A stretch of DNA of 64,000 nucleotides from Deltaproteobacteria bacterium. Lineage in GTDB: Bacteria > Myxococcota_A > UBA796 > GCA-2862545. The position numbers were made by a program, and so were the translations under genes. The stretch covers positions 1 through 64,000 of the forward strand of contig REDI01000048.1 of NCBI GenBank assembly GCA_007693595.1. The letters are read 5' to 3'. A model generated the notes under the pieces. It searched no databases and was not told the origin of the DNA. It worked only from the letters and a program-made list of their open reading frames with translations. Each line of letters begins with the position of its first letter. Positions within the stretch are counted from its first letter, which is position 1. Shown here in pieces: positions 1-7,770 of this stretch.

Positions 1-55
1 GACCGCAACTCAAGCGACTTCGGTCGACCCGGACCGCAACTCAAGCGACTTCGGC
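1..55. repeat. 55-bp direct repeat, copy A, two 21-bp motifs
   Basis: The window opens with CCGCAACTCA-AGCGACTTCGG at 3-23 and again at 34-54, separated by the 10-nt spacer TCGACCCGGA, so the units repeat every 31 bp. The same 55 bases recur exactly at 4616-4670; homology stops at base 55 on the right and cannot be followed to the left. A diverged version in the opposite orientation lies at 4477-4528. Paired binding-site-like units of this kind are typical of transposon ends, but no transposase is recognisable next to this copy. On the minus strand each unit contains a TGA that closes reading frames with the residues AEVA. Confidence 0.85.
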
Positions 56-395
56 CGGCCGGGCCCGAGCGGAGCGGCGACATGCCGAGCTCGTCGAGCT
101 GCGACGGCGGACCGAGCTCGACGCCCTGCGCGCTCGGGCCCTCACCGAGGTGGGTGCGGTGCGGGAGGGCACGCTCTTCGACGCCCAGGTACGCGCCGCA
201 TTCCCCGCATCGCCCCGCGCGTCGACCACCCCATCGCGCGCCAAGCGCCTGTGCGCCCGCGACCGACATGAGCCCCCAAGCCGTTCGACGGCGCAACACC
301 TCCCCGCCACCAAGGTTAAACCGTACCGGCTCGTACACGTCGATGCGGAGATCCCCCAATGTGGTTCAAGAATATCGCCTCTATGTCAGGCATAA
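3..395 (+). other. Left-edge region, possible tail of a gene entering from the left
   Basis: No complete gene is seen in the first 358 bases. One plus-strand frame is open from base 3 to a TAA at 393-395. Its stretch at about 84-200 has natural-looking composition (AELVELRRRTELDALRARAL, alternating Leu, Glu and Arg as in a helix). After that it becomes Arg/Pro/Ser-rich and runs 37 nt into the next gene, which argues against it being coding to the end. It may be a degenerate C-terminal fragment linked to the repeat at 1-55. I do not recognise a family. Confidence 0.2.
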
Positions 396-2428
396 TGCTC
401 CTTTGTTGGTCGATCGCCTGCACCACCGACACCGAGCAGGCCTCGCCGCCCGTCGCCCTCGATGTCGATCGCCCCCTGCACGTCGAGCAGGTCTTCGGCA
501 ACGTCTCCGACGTCACGTTTCGACCCATCCACAGCGACGGCGCCCACGCGATCGCGATCGGCCAACGCAGATTCACGATCCCAGGGGGAGCCTCTTGGGC
601 GAGCCACACTCACCCACGGTACGCCGAGTGCTGGCTCACCCAAGACGGGGGCGCGTCGTGGAGTCCATGGACCTGCCCCGAGCTGGGCAGGTTCGTCGTC
701 GTCGCCCACGGTGCGGCGTTCATCACCGCAAACGCCGACGACCCCGGACTGTATCGCCAGGCCCTCCCCGACGGGTCGCCCGAGCGCGTCGTGAGCGGCG
801 AGATCCACGACGTGCACAAGGCCAGCGACGGCGCGATACTCGTCGAACTGGCAGACCGCACCTACCATGTCAGCACCGACGGGGGCGAGCGCTTCTCCCC
901 GTTGGACGAGGGCTCGCACGCCCGGCTCGCGGAGCTGGTCCGAGCCGAGGTGTCCAAGGCCGGGGGCGACGACCCCTTCGAGCGCGAGCGACATGCCAAT
1001 AGCGACCATGAATACCGTGTGCAGGCCATCTATCACGCCGACCCCCAGCTCCTCATGGTCCTGCGCATCCGATACTCTCTGGACGAGGACCTCTACGACT
1101 ACGGCCCACCCCCCGATCGCGCTGTCATCGTGCGGACCTCCGACGGGGGCGCCTCTTGGGAGCTCGTGCGCGTAGAGCAGGCCAATCCACGCGCACATCT
1201 GACCCCCTACCTCCTACCGGCCGTGCACGGGTTGCTCGCCCACGACACCACCGTCGCGCTGCTCACCAAGACCGCCGCCCCTCTCTCCCGCGACAAGGGC
1301 GAGACGTGGGAGGACGTCGGCGCCGGCATCTGGTCCGAAGCGGACTTGATCGCGGGTCCCCACGACTTCATGACCCTGAGCACCGCCCGGGGGCAAGGGA
1401 GCACCAGCACGCGCTATCCCGCGTGGTCCACCGCCCTCGCAGGCAACCACGAGGTGTGGCTCGCGGGCGGATCTCGGGGTCGCTTGGCCCGGTCCACCGA
1501 TCGCGGGCGCACCTGGTCCTCCCCGACCGCCCAGGATTTCTCGGCCGTCTGGCGGTCCGGCGAGGTGGCGATCGCCGCAGGCCTTGGCCCAGGCCTGCAC
1601 CGCTCCAAAGACGGCGGAAAGAGCTGGGACATCGTGGTACCACGCGATCCCGACGACACGCAGGAGCAGCGATGCTTGAAGACCCCGGACCACACCGTGC
1701 TCGGCGGCGACGACTCCGCGCTGTTCATCGGGGGATCCTTCAAGGACACCACCTTCCTCTGTCGCTCCTTGGATCGAGGCGAGAGCTGGGAGCAGGTGTG
1801 GTTCGGCGAGAAGGGCTCAGCGACCCCCTACCATCGCATCGAGAGCTTCCAGTTCGCGGGCGGGAGGGCGCTCCTGCTCACCGACCGCGCCCTGCTGCGA
1901 TCGGATGACCGTGGCGACTCCTGGAGCCCTGTGCCCCTGCCCGACTTCGACGCGCAGAAGCCCCCGAGCCCTCGAATGCCTGCGGGGGTCATGGCCTTCG
2001 ACGGCACCCGCGTGTTCATCGCCACCTGGTCCATGATCTGGCGATCCGACGACGCGGGGGAGACGTGGAGCCACGTGGCGCGCGAGCCCAGGTCGACCCT
2101 GTTGCGCGCCGCGGCGTTCCGCGGAGATACGCTGATCGTCGTCGGCAACGGTCAGTCGATCTTTCGGTCCACCGACGGGGGCGCCACCCTCGATAGGGTG
2201 CACGAGGGCGACGAGGCGCTCTTCGGGCTCACCGAGCGAGACGGGAACTGGGTCGCGGCCGGTGGGCTCGGTCGGGTGTTGCTGTCCACCGACGACGGCG
2301 CGTCGTGGACCGCCCTTGATTCGGGCACGGGGCACCACCTGTTGCGAGCCGTCGATCTGGCCCGCGACGGCAGCCTGCTGCTCGTCGGACACGGCGGCTA
2401 CATCGGGCGCGCGACCCAGACCCAGTGA
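359..2428 (+). CDS. Secreted BNR/Asp-box repeat lipoprotein
   Basis: Predicted cell-surface or periplasmic beta-propeller protein of 689 aa. The N-terminus MWFKNIASMSGIMLLCWSIAC ends in a plausible but non-ideal lipobox (S-I-A-C). About eleven Asp-box (BNR) motifs of the form S-x-D-x-G-x-[ST]-W follow along the whole length, for example SDGGASW, SRDKGETW, STDRGRTW, SKDGGKSW, SLDRGESW, SDDRGDSW, SDDAGETW and STDDGASW. Such repeats occur in sialidases and in the Ycf48/photosystem-stability-like propellers; no sialidase catalytic residues were identified, so enzymatic function is not claimed. GGAG at 350-353 supports the ATG at 359; an internal ATG at 383 is an alternative. The gene after it encodes another exported protein 48 nt downstream, so the two are probably co-transcribed. 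Confidence 0.85.
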   Translation: MWFKNIASMSGIMLLCWSIACTTDTEQASPPVALDVDRPLHVEQVFGNVSDVTFRPIHSDGAHAIAIGQRRFTIPGGASWASHTHPRYAECWLTQDGGASWSPWTCPELGRFVVVAHGAAFITANADDPGLYRQALPDGSPERVVSGEIHDVHKASDGAILVELADRTYHVSTDGGERFSPLDEGSHARLAELVRAEVSKAGGDDPFERERHANSDHEYRVQAIYHADPQLLMVLRIRYSLDEDLYDYGPPPDRAVIVRTSDGGASWELVRVEQANPRAHLTPYLLPAVHGLLAHDTTVALLTKTAAPLSRDKGETWEDVGAGIWSEADLIAGPHDFMTLSTARGQGSTSTRYPAWSTALAGNHEVWLAGGSRGRLARSTDRGRTWSSPTAQDFSAVWRSGEVAIAAGLGPGLHRSKDGGKSWDIVVPRDPDDTQEQRCLKTPDHTVLGGDDSALFIGGSFKDTTFLCRSLDRGESWEQVWFGEKGSATPYHRIESFQFAGGRALLLTDRALLRSDDRGDSWSPVPLPDFDAQKPPSPRMPAGVMAFDGTRVFIATWSMIWRSDDAGETWSHVAREPRSTLLRAAAFRGDTLIVVGNGQSIFRSTDGGATLDRVHEGDEALFGLTERDGNWVAAGGLGRVLLSTDDGASWTALDSGTGHHLLRAVDLARDGSLLLVGHGGYIGRATQTQ

Positions 2429-2476
2429 GCACACCTCCACGCCCATCGATCCCTCCCCCAGAACGAGCCTCCCACC

Positions 2477-3790
2477 ATGCATCGTCGCCACGTCCTCCTC
2501 GGCCTCGCCGCGCTCCTCGGCGCGATGGCGCTACCTGATCTCGCCCACGCAAACCCCCTCCCCGACGCCGACCTCCAGGCCGAGCGAGAGGCGCTCATCG
2601 CGCACGTGCGCGATCGGCTCCTGGGCTTCGACGCCATCGACCTGCTCGATCGCGTGCTCACGGATCTAAACTTTCCCAGGCGCGAGCGCACGATCGCCGA
2701 GCTCCGCGGGATCCTCGGGAACAAAGACGTGGGTCGCGGCTTTCGCTCGATCCAGGATCTCGGGGATGATGGCGAGTTGATGGGCGCGCTCCAGGGCTTC
2801 CTTACGCGAATGACGGACCCAACGTCGACCAAACGCTGGCTCCTACGCCTCGCCAAGCGCATCCCTGCGGACCCTGCCGCACGACAGGCCATGATCGAGC
2901 ACCTCTACACCGCGTGGTTGGGCCTCGACATGGATCGACTGCGCGCCCACGTCGCGCGCTACGATCGCGAGGATCTGGCGATCATCTACGGCCCCGTCAC
3001 CACCCTCCCCGAGGCCGCCGCCCTCGTCGTGCACGAGCCGATGGCCCTCTACCTTCAGCTCATCCACGGCCGTCGCGCCCAGGAGTGCTTCTTAGAGGGC
3101 CGATCGCCCCGGCGCGAGCTGCTCCGCGCCCTGCTGCGCCCCGAGATCAGCCGCGTCGCCCTCATCGGACATGGCGCGTGGTCGAGCTTCTCGCTGACGG
3201 GATGGTACAGCACGCCCACCGCCCTACGCGACCACGCCTGCGACCGCCTGCGCGCCGAGCCGAAAGAGGCGCTCCTCGAGCTCGCCAAACCCCCCTTCTA
3301 CTTTCTCCGACCCCTCACTTTTCACCGCAACTCCTTCGCAGAGGACGAGCTCTCGGCCGCCGTCGCCGCGCTCTACCCCTCCCCTGCGCGGCGAGCCCAG
3401 GTTCGTAAGGAGCTCATCGTTCGACACACCTGCGGGAGCAGCCGCTATCGCTACGGGGAGCCAAAGCTGGCGTGGGCGATGCTGGATGGCGACGAGATCG
3501 ACGGGCTCAGCATGGACAACGACGGCTTCTCCGCAGCGCGACCCCAAGACCGCGGGCGCTTCGAGCAGGCGGTCGAGGCCTGGCTCGCCGACACCGCCAT
3601 CACACCGCGCGAGGGCCCGGCCTTCGGGGAGTGCCTCGTCGAGGACCCAAGAGCGACCCGCGGCTACGAAGGGGGTTCGTGGCTCGCCGACTTCTTGGAG
3701 GACCCCGTCCCCGCGTGGTCGCCGGCCCACCCTGCCTGGGCGAGATCTCGCGAGGCGCCTGCACCGCCAGCGTCGGCCGATACCCCTTGA
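2477..3790 (+). CDS. Exported protein of unknown function
   Basis: A 437-aa protein with a classical signal peptide (MHRRHVLLGLAALLGAMA, then an A-H-A-type cleavage site near residue 25) and a mature part rich in Leu, Arg, Asp and Glu that looks helical and soluble. I do not recognise the family. The central part contains LIGHGAW, superficially like a hydrolase nucleophile loop but without the Gly-x-Ser-x-Gly pattern. No strong Shine-Dalgarno precedes the ATG. It follows the Asp-box lipoprotein in the same direction and is itself followed by a GC-rich hairpin at 3808-3827, so the two genes probably form one transcription unit delivering two envelope proteins. Confidence 0.75.
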   Translation: MHRRHVLLGLAALLGAMALPDLAHANPLPDADLQAEREALIAHVRDRLLGFDAIDLLDRVLTDLNFPRRERTIAELRGILGNKDVGRGFRSIQDLGDDGELMGALQGFLTRMTDPTSTKRWLLRLAKRIPADPAARQAMIEHLYTAWLGLDMDRLRAHVARYDREDLAIIYGPVTTLPEAAALVVHEPMALYLQLIHGRRAQECFLEGRSPRRELLRALLRPEISRVALIGHGAWSSFSLTGWYSTPTALRDHACDRLRAEPKEALLELAKPPFYFLRPLTFHRNSFAEDELSAAVAALYPSPARRAQVRKELIVRHTCGSSRYRYGEPKLAWAMLDGDEIDGLSMDNDGFSAARPQDRGRFEQAVEAWLADTAITPREGPAFGECLVEDPRATRGYEGGSWLADFLEDPVPAWSPAHPAWARSREAPAPPASADTP

Positions 3791-3807
3791 GTCCCTGGGC
3801 TCCGCAC

Positions 3808-3827
3808 CTCCGCCCCGACGGGCGGAG
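3808..3827 (+). terminator. GC-rich hairpin after the 2477-3790 gene
   Basis: CTCCGCCC and GGGCGGAG form a perfect 8-bp stem around the tetraloop CGAC, starting 18 nt after the stop codon. A larger alternative stem (GGGCTCCGC with GCGGAGCCC, 3797-3830) encloses it. There is no T-run, so this is a terminator-like structure only. Confidence 0.45.
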
Positions 3828-3979
3828 CCCCGATCCGCGTGGGCGCTTGTCGACCACTGTGTGCGTGAGGCGGGGCGCGCGAGGCTCTGAGCCAGGTCAG
3901 CGCCGCTCGAAGCGACCCGGTGAGGGAGCCCCGCCACCTCGGATGGGCTCGACTCAGCCAGCCGGCACAGCCTTGGCAA

Positions 3980-4477
3980 TCAGGAGTCGCATCGCCGCGA
4001 GTCGCTCGCGATGGGGCACGGCGTACTCGCGTGAACGCGGCGCGCAGCGAGACGGAGGAAGGCTGTCTGCTCTCCTCGCGGCATCTCCTCGATGACATCG
4101 GCCGTCGCGAGCAGCCAGAAGGTCCGACCGATGCCCCTTCGGGCCTCCATCGCCTTGATGAAGTTGAGCGTGATCCTACCTCCCAGGTCGTCGGCCTCCT
4201 CGTCTGCCGCGTCGCGCTGGCGATCGAGCTGTGCCAACGCCATGTCGCGTGCCAGCAGCCACTCATGAACCAGCGCCTGAGCGATCTCCCACCCTTCTCG
4301 CTCCTGGGCGATGTTCTTGACGATACCTCGCAGATGGCGTGCATCGACACCATCGGGCAGGGTCCCTGCCTTCTTCTTGCCCTCGAAGACGGCGACGCCC
4401 TCGGGAGGCCAGGAGCCGTCTGACTTTATCCCCGATCGTGCGAATGCAAGCGTCAGTCCGGCCGCGTCGAGCCCCAC
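3980..4477 (-). CDS. Small ORF, possible remnant of a mobile-element protein
   Basis: A 165-aa frame on the minus strand with natural composition: an N-terminal stretch (GVAVFEGKKKAGTLPDGVDA), a long amphipathic helical middle rich in Glu, Arg, Ala and Leu, and a basic end (LRLAARRVHASTP). The GTG start coincides with the first base of the 21-bp motif at 4477, so the N-terminus may have been cut by that element. I do not recognise the family securely. The position between 21-bp motif clusters makes a mobile-element accessory protein a reasonable guess. Nothing on the opposite strand here looks better. Confidence 0.45.
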   Translation of the reverse strand: MGLDAAGLTLAFARSGIKSDGSWPPEGVAVFEGKKKAGTLPDGVDARHLRGIVKNIAQEREGWEIAQALVHEWLLARDMALAQLDRQRDAADEEADDLGGRITLNFIKAMEARRGIGRTFWLLATADVIEEMPRGEQTAFLRLAARRVHASTPCPIASDSRRCDS

Positions 4478-4528
4478 CGTAGTCCGCTGAGTTGCGGTGT
4501 CCTCGGACCGTAGTCCGCTGAGTTGCGG
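4477..4528. repeat. Pair of 21-bp motifs, inverted relative to 1-55
   Basis: CCGTAGTCCG-CTGAGTTGCGG occurs at 4477-4497 and 4508-4528 with a 10-nt spacer (TGTCCTCGGA). The reverse complement of the 1-55 unit matches this unit at 17 of 21 positions, and unit plus spacer lengths are identical (21+10+21). The two clusters 4477-4528 and 4618-4669 therefore face each other as imperfect inverted repeats about 89 bp apart. Confidence 0.8.
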
Positions 4529-4615
4529 CCTTTCGGTCTCTCCCGCAGACTGAACGAGGACGCCCTACGAGCCAACGCCAGGAATAGGGAACCCTTACTC
4601 CTCGCGAGGGGGCCG

Positions 4616-4670
4616 GACCGCAACTCAAGCGACTTCGGTCGACCCGGACCGCAACTCAAGCGACTTCGGC
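4616..4670. repeat. 55-bp direct repeat, copy B
   Basis: Identical over 55 bases to positions 1-55 and containing two 21-bp units at 4618-4638 and 4649-4669. The 87 bases between this copy and the 4477-4528 pair (4529-4615) contain no gene. Two exact copies 4.6 kb apart in a region of accessory-looking genes suggest recent duplication or transposition of the motif block. Confidence 0.85.
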
Positions 4671-4810
4671 GCTCTCGGCTGACTTGGAGTCGTTGAGGAC
4701 CTTCTTGCCCGGCTCCAGGCCGGGGGTGACCGCAAGGCGGATCGCGAGCTCCGCGCCCATGCCCTCCACCTCGACTCCGTCCTCTGCTGGCTCAAAGGCC
4801 TCAGCGGGCC
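4656..4810 (-). pseudogene. Possible C-terminal gene fragment ending in the 21-bp motif
   Basis: Read on the minus strand, about 50 codons upstream of a TGA inside the 21-bp motif have ordinary protein composition (EDGVEVEGMGAELAIRLAV, then TPGLEPGKKVLNDSKSAESAEVA), while further upstream the frame is only the 81-bp tandem array. There is no plausible start codon outside the array. It may be the truncated end of a gene whose 5' part was replaced by the array, or chance. The family is not recognised. Confidence 0.2.
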
Positions 4811-4819
4811 GCCTCTGAC

Positions 4820-5198
4820 CCTTCGCAAGCGAGCCAGCGGCGAAGCGCGCAGCGAGGCCCAGCCGAGCGAAGCAAGTGCATGGACCGCGTTGGCTCTGAA
4901 CCTTCGCAAGCGAGCCAGCGGCGAAGCGCGCAGCGAGGCCCAGCCGAGCGAAGCAAGTGCATGGACCGCGTTGGCTCTGAACCTTCGCAAGCGAGCCAGC
5001 GGCGAAGCGCGCAGCGAGGCCCAGCCGAGCGAAGCAAGTGCATGGACCGCGTTGGCTCTGAACCTTCGCAAGCGAGCCAGCGGCGAAGCGCGCAGCGAGG
5101 CCCAGCCGAGCGAAGCAAGTGCATGGACCGCGTTGGCTCTGAACCTTCGCAAGCGAGCCAGCGGCGAAGCGCGCAGCGAGGCGCAGCCGAGCGAAGCA
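4820..5198. repeat. 81-bp tandem repeat array (4 full units plus 55 bp)
   Basis: Units start at 4820, 4901, 4982, 5063 and 5144, each beginning CCTTCGCAAGCGAGCCAGCG. The first four are full length and the fifth stops after 55 bp with a single C-to-G change (GAGGCCCAG to GAGGCGCAG). Each unit contains CTTCGC and GCGAAG half-sites that can pair. Because 81 is a multiple of three, several frames stay open on both strands across the array; those frames are artefacts of the repeat, not genes. The array lies immediately 3' of tRNA-Val on that gene's strand. Confidence 0.95.
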
Positions 5199-5205
5199 AA
5201 AAGTA

Positions 5206-5277
5206 TGGCCGCTACTGGGTTCGAACCAGTGACTTCCACCGTGTGAAGGTGGCACTCTCCCACTGAGTTAAGCGGCC
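5206..5277 (-). tRNA. tRNA-Val (anticodon CAC)
   Basis: On the minus strand the sequence folds as a complete 72-nt tRNA. The 7-bp acceptor stem is GGCCGCT with AGCGGCC plus discriminator A. The anticodon arm is CCACC-TTCACAC-GGTGG, giving anticodon CAC, and the T loop is GGTTCGAACC. CCA is not encoded; a short T-run (TACTTTTTG) follows and may act as terminator. Valine with CAC fits both the anticodon and the acceptor sequence. Confidence 0.97.
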
Positions 5278-5390
5278 TTGGATGGATGGGGACTTGCCCA
5301 AGCGCGCCCGTCTTATGCGGCTGCGCGGGGGGCGTCAAGGCCGAACGAACAGAGCGGGCCGCGCTCCCTGTCTCGCGCCAGGAGCCCCGC

Positions 5391-6185
5391 TCAGCCCTCA
5401 TCGTCCGCAGACCGAGGCACGAGCATGTAGAACTGGCGCAACTGGTAGCGGTTGGCGGGCTCGGGCCATTCGAAGGTGCTGGCGACTCTGCAGGCCTGCT
5501 CATGGTCGACGCCGTCGATCATGGCGCGCTCGCAGCGAAAGCCCTTGCCGTCGAACTGGACCGAGAACAGCAGGCTGTGCGGTCTGGAGGGATCGAGAGC
5601 GTCTATCTCGCCACGGATGGCCTCGAGCAGGCCCAGATGATCCATGGCGGCACCCGGAGCGGTCGCCCCCCGGAGGTCATGGGCACCAGGGTAGGCCGTA
5701 TACGACCCAATCTGCACTGCGGGGGGCGGATCGCCTTCAACCTTCTTTCCGCCTGCTCTGAGGGTGGCGTGCGTGGCCGCTCGGACCCCGGTGTCGAGTA
5801 CCGCATCGGCGAGGGCCGTACCAGCCAGACCCGCCCACTCCTCGGCCGCTCGGCTCAGGGCATCGGTGGGGCTCGTGCCCTTGCCGAGGATCTCGACCCC
5901 ATAGCTCAGTGGTTCCCCGGAGATAGAGGCTTCGTATCGGACCATGCGCGCCGCCTGACCTCCCAGATCGACCGAGTAGGTGATGGTGGCGCCGAGACGG
6001 TACGTCTTTCCTTCTACTTCTACGAGATCTTCGGAGACTCGACAGGGCTTGCCTGCGTGCTGAAAGACGTAGCAGAGTCTCTCGCCCGCCAGGCGCGTGG
6101 CGTCAGGATCGGGGCCCGGAGGCTCTGGCGCCTGGATCCCCCAGCTACATCCAGCAATAAACAGCAGCGACACCCAACCCCGCAT
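5391..6185 (-). CDS. Lipoprotein of unknown function
   Basis: A 264-aa lipoprotein with signal MRGWVSLLFIAGC, cleaved before Cys13; the following Ser favours the outer membrane if Lol rules apply. The mature protein has mixed alpha/beta composition without obvious repeats. The layout (a Gly-x-Gly then Asp-Ala-Leu helix, a later ERAMIDG segment) is faintly reminiscent of DUF6348, but I would not assign it. It is divergent from the S1P-lyase-like gene at 6325 with 139 nt between them, which must hold both promoters. Downstream lies tRNA-Val in the same direction. Confidence 0.75.
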   Translation of the reverse strand: MRGWVSLLFIAGCSWGIQAPEPPGPDPDATRLAGERLCYVFQHAGKPCRVSEDLVEVEGKTYRLGATITYSVDLGGQAARMVRYEASISGEPLSYGVEILGKGTSPTDALSRAAEEWAGLAGTALADAVLDTGVRAATHATLRAGGKKVEGDPPPAVQIGSYTAYPGAHDLRGATAPGAAMDHLGLLEAIRGEIDALDPSRPHSLLFSVQFDGKGFRCERAMIDGVDHEQACRVASTFEWPEPANRYQLRQFYMLVPRSADDEG

Positions 6186-6324
6186 CCGGCCTCCTTATGA
6201 CCCCCATCCCTTATCACGCGAGCCACGACCCGTGACCGCTGCGCAGTCGCGGTGCGCTCCCCACTTCTTCGGTTCGCGTCGAGGCTACGATCGGTTAGCG
6301 TAGCCGACCCCGAGGAGGTCTACC

Positions 6325-7770
6325 GTGCGCATTCCCCAACAAGGTCGCCCCAAGCAGGAGGTCTTCGACGATCTCAAGTCCTTCGCCCGCGACGACCTCG
6401 CCTGGCGCTCCGGTCGCGCCTTCGGCTACGTCTACAACGCCGGCAAAGACATCGCCGAGGTCGGAAAGCGAGCCTACATGGACTTCCTCTCCGAGAACGC
6501 GCTCGACCCCACCGAGTTCCCCAGCCTGCTCCGCTTCGAGAACGAGGTCGTCTCGATGTGCATCACCCACTTGGGTGGCGACTCCGAGTGCGTCGGCAAC
6601 TTCACCAGCGGGGGCACCGAGAGCATCCTGCTCGCCGTCAAGGCCGCTCGCGACGACTTCATGGCGAAGAACCCAGGCGTCAAGCCTCAGATCCTCTTGT
6701 GTCGCACAGGTCACGCAGCCTTCTACAAGGCCGCCCACTACTACGGCATGGACACCGTCATCACCGAGGCCGATCCCGAAACCTTCCAGGCCATCCCGAG
6801 CGCCTTCGGAGCCGCCATCACGGACCGAACCTGCTTGATCGTCGGCTCGGCGAGCCAGTACGCTCACGGCGTCGTCGATCCCATCGAAGAGCTGGCCGCC
6901 CTCGCCGCCTCGCGGGGGATCCGCATGCATGTCGACGGCTGTATCGGAGCTTTTGTCTTGCCCTTCTTCCGGGAGCTGGGCGACGACATCCCCCCCTTCG
7001 ACTTCTCGGTGCCCGGCGTCACCTCCCTCTCGATGGACCTCCACAAGTACGGCTACTGCCCCAAAGGCGCCTCGGTGGTGCTCCACCGCAACAAGGACCT
7101 CCGCCGCGCCCAGATCTACACCTGCGCCTCATGGTCAGGCTATACCCTCGCGAACCCCACGGTTCAGTCCTCTCGCTCCGGCGGACCGATGGCGGCGGCC
7201 TGGGCAACCCTCCAGCACGTCGGCCACGACGGATACCTCGAGCTGTGCCGCGGTCTGCTCGAGGGGCGTCGCGCCATCGTCGAGGGCGTTCGGCAGACCC
7301 CCGGCCTCCGCGTCCTCGGTGATCCCCAGATGTGCCTCATCGCCTTCACCTCCGACGATCCCGAGCTGAACATCTTCCACCTGGCCGACCTGTTGATCCG
7401 TCGCGGGTGGTACGTCCAGCCTCAGCTCTCGATGACCAACAGCCCAGCGAATGTTCACCTCACCCTGACCCCGGCCAACCTCCCGCACATGCCTGCCTTC
7501 CTACAGGACCTGCGCGCCTGCGCGAGCGAGGCCCGCGCCGCTGAGAGCCCCCAGATCAGCCCTTTCATCCAGCAAGCCCTCGCGAGCATCGACTTCGACA
7601 GCCTCGACGACGCCACCTTCACCCAGCTCCTCTCGGCGGCGGGGCTGGGGCCGGGAGGGGACCTGCCCGAGGACCGCGCCGAGATCAACATGATCCTCGA
7701 CAGCATGGTGCCCGCGCTTCGCGAGCGGGTGCTTCAGTTCTTCTTCAATGAGCTGTACCAACAGCCGTGA
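6325..7770 (+). CDS. PLP-dependent decarboxylase family, sphingosine-1-phosphate-lyase-like
   Basis: A 481-aa fold-type I PLP enzyme of the group II decarboxylase/S1P-lyase family, probably cleaving a phosphorylated long-chain base or a related amino substrate. The Schiff-base lysine is K241 in SMDLHKYGYCPKG, very close to the THKYGYAPKG motif of S1P lyases. TSGGTES (residues 95-100) is the cofactor phosphate-binding loop and MHVDGCIGAF carries the PLP-contacting Asp. Length is slightly below eukaryotic S1P lyase because the N-terminal membrane segment is absent, so it is predicted cytoplasmic. GAGGAGG before the GTG start fixes the N-terminus. Glutamate or tyrosine decarboxylase activity is the main alternative. 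Its stop abuts that of the convergent PDZ gene (TGATCA). Confidence 0.85.
   Translation: MRIPQQGRPKQEVFDDLKSFARDDLAWRSGRAFGYVYNAGKDIAEVGKRAYMDFLSENALDPTEFPSLLRFENEVVSMCITHLGGDSECVGNFTSGGTESILLAVKAARDDFMAKNPGVKPQILLCRTGHAAFYKAAHYYGMDTVITEADPETFQAIPSAFGAAITDRTCLIVGSASQYAHGVVDPIEELAALAASRGIRMHVDGCIGAFVLPFFRELGDDIPPFDFSVPGVTSLSMDLHKYGYCPKGASVVLHRNKDLRRAQIYTCASWSGYTLANPTVQSSRSGGPMAAAWATLQHVGHDGYLELCRGLLEGRRAIVEGVRQTPGLRVLGDPQMCLIAFTSDDPELNIFHLADLLIRRGWYVQPQLSMTNSPANVHLTLTPANLPHMPAFLQDLRACASEARAAESPQISPFIQQALASIDFDSLDDATFTQLLSAAGLGPGGDLPEDRAEINMILDSMVPALRERVLQFFFNELYQQP

Noticed and set aside
4625-5503. Long repeat-rich frame on the minus strand (about 290 aa)
   Set aside because: It runs through the 81-bp tandem array and the tRNA gene; open only because the unit length is a multiple of three. 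Coding composition absent.
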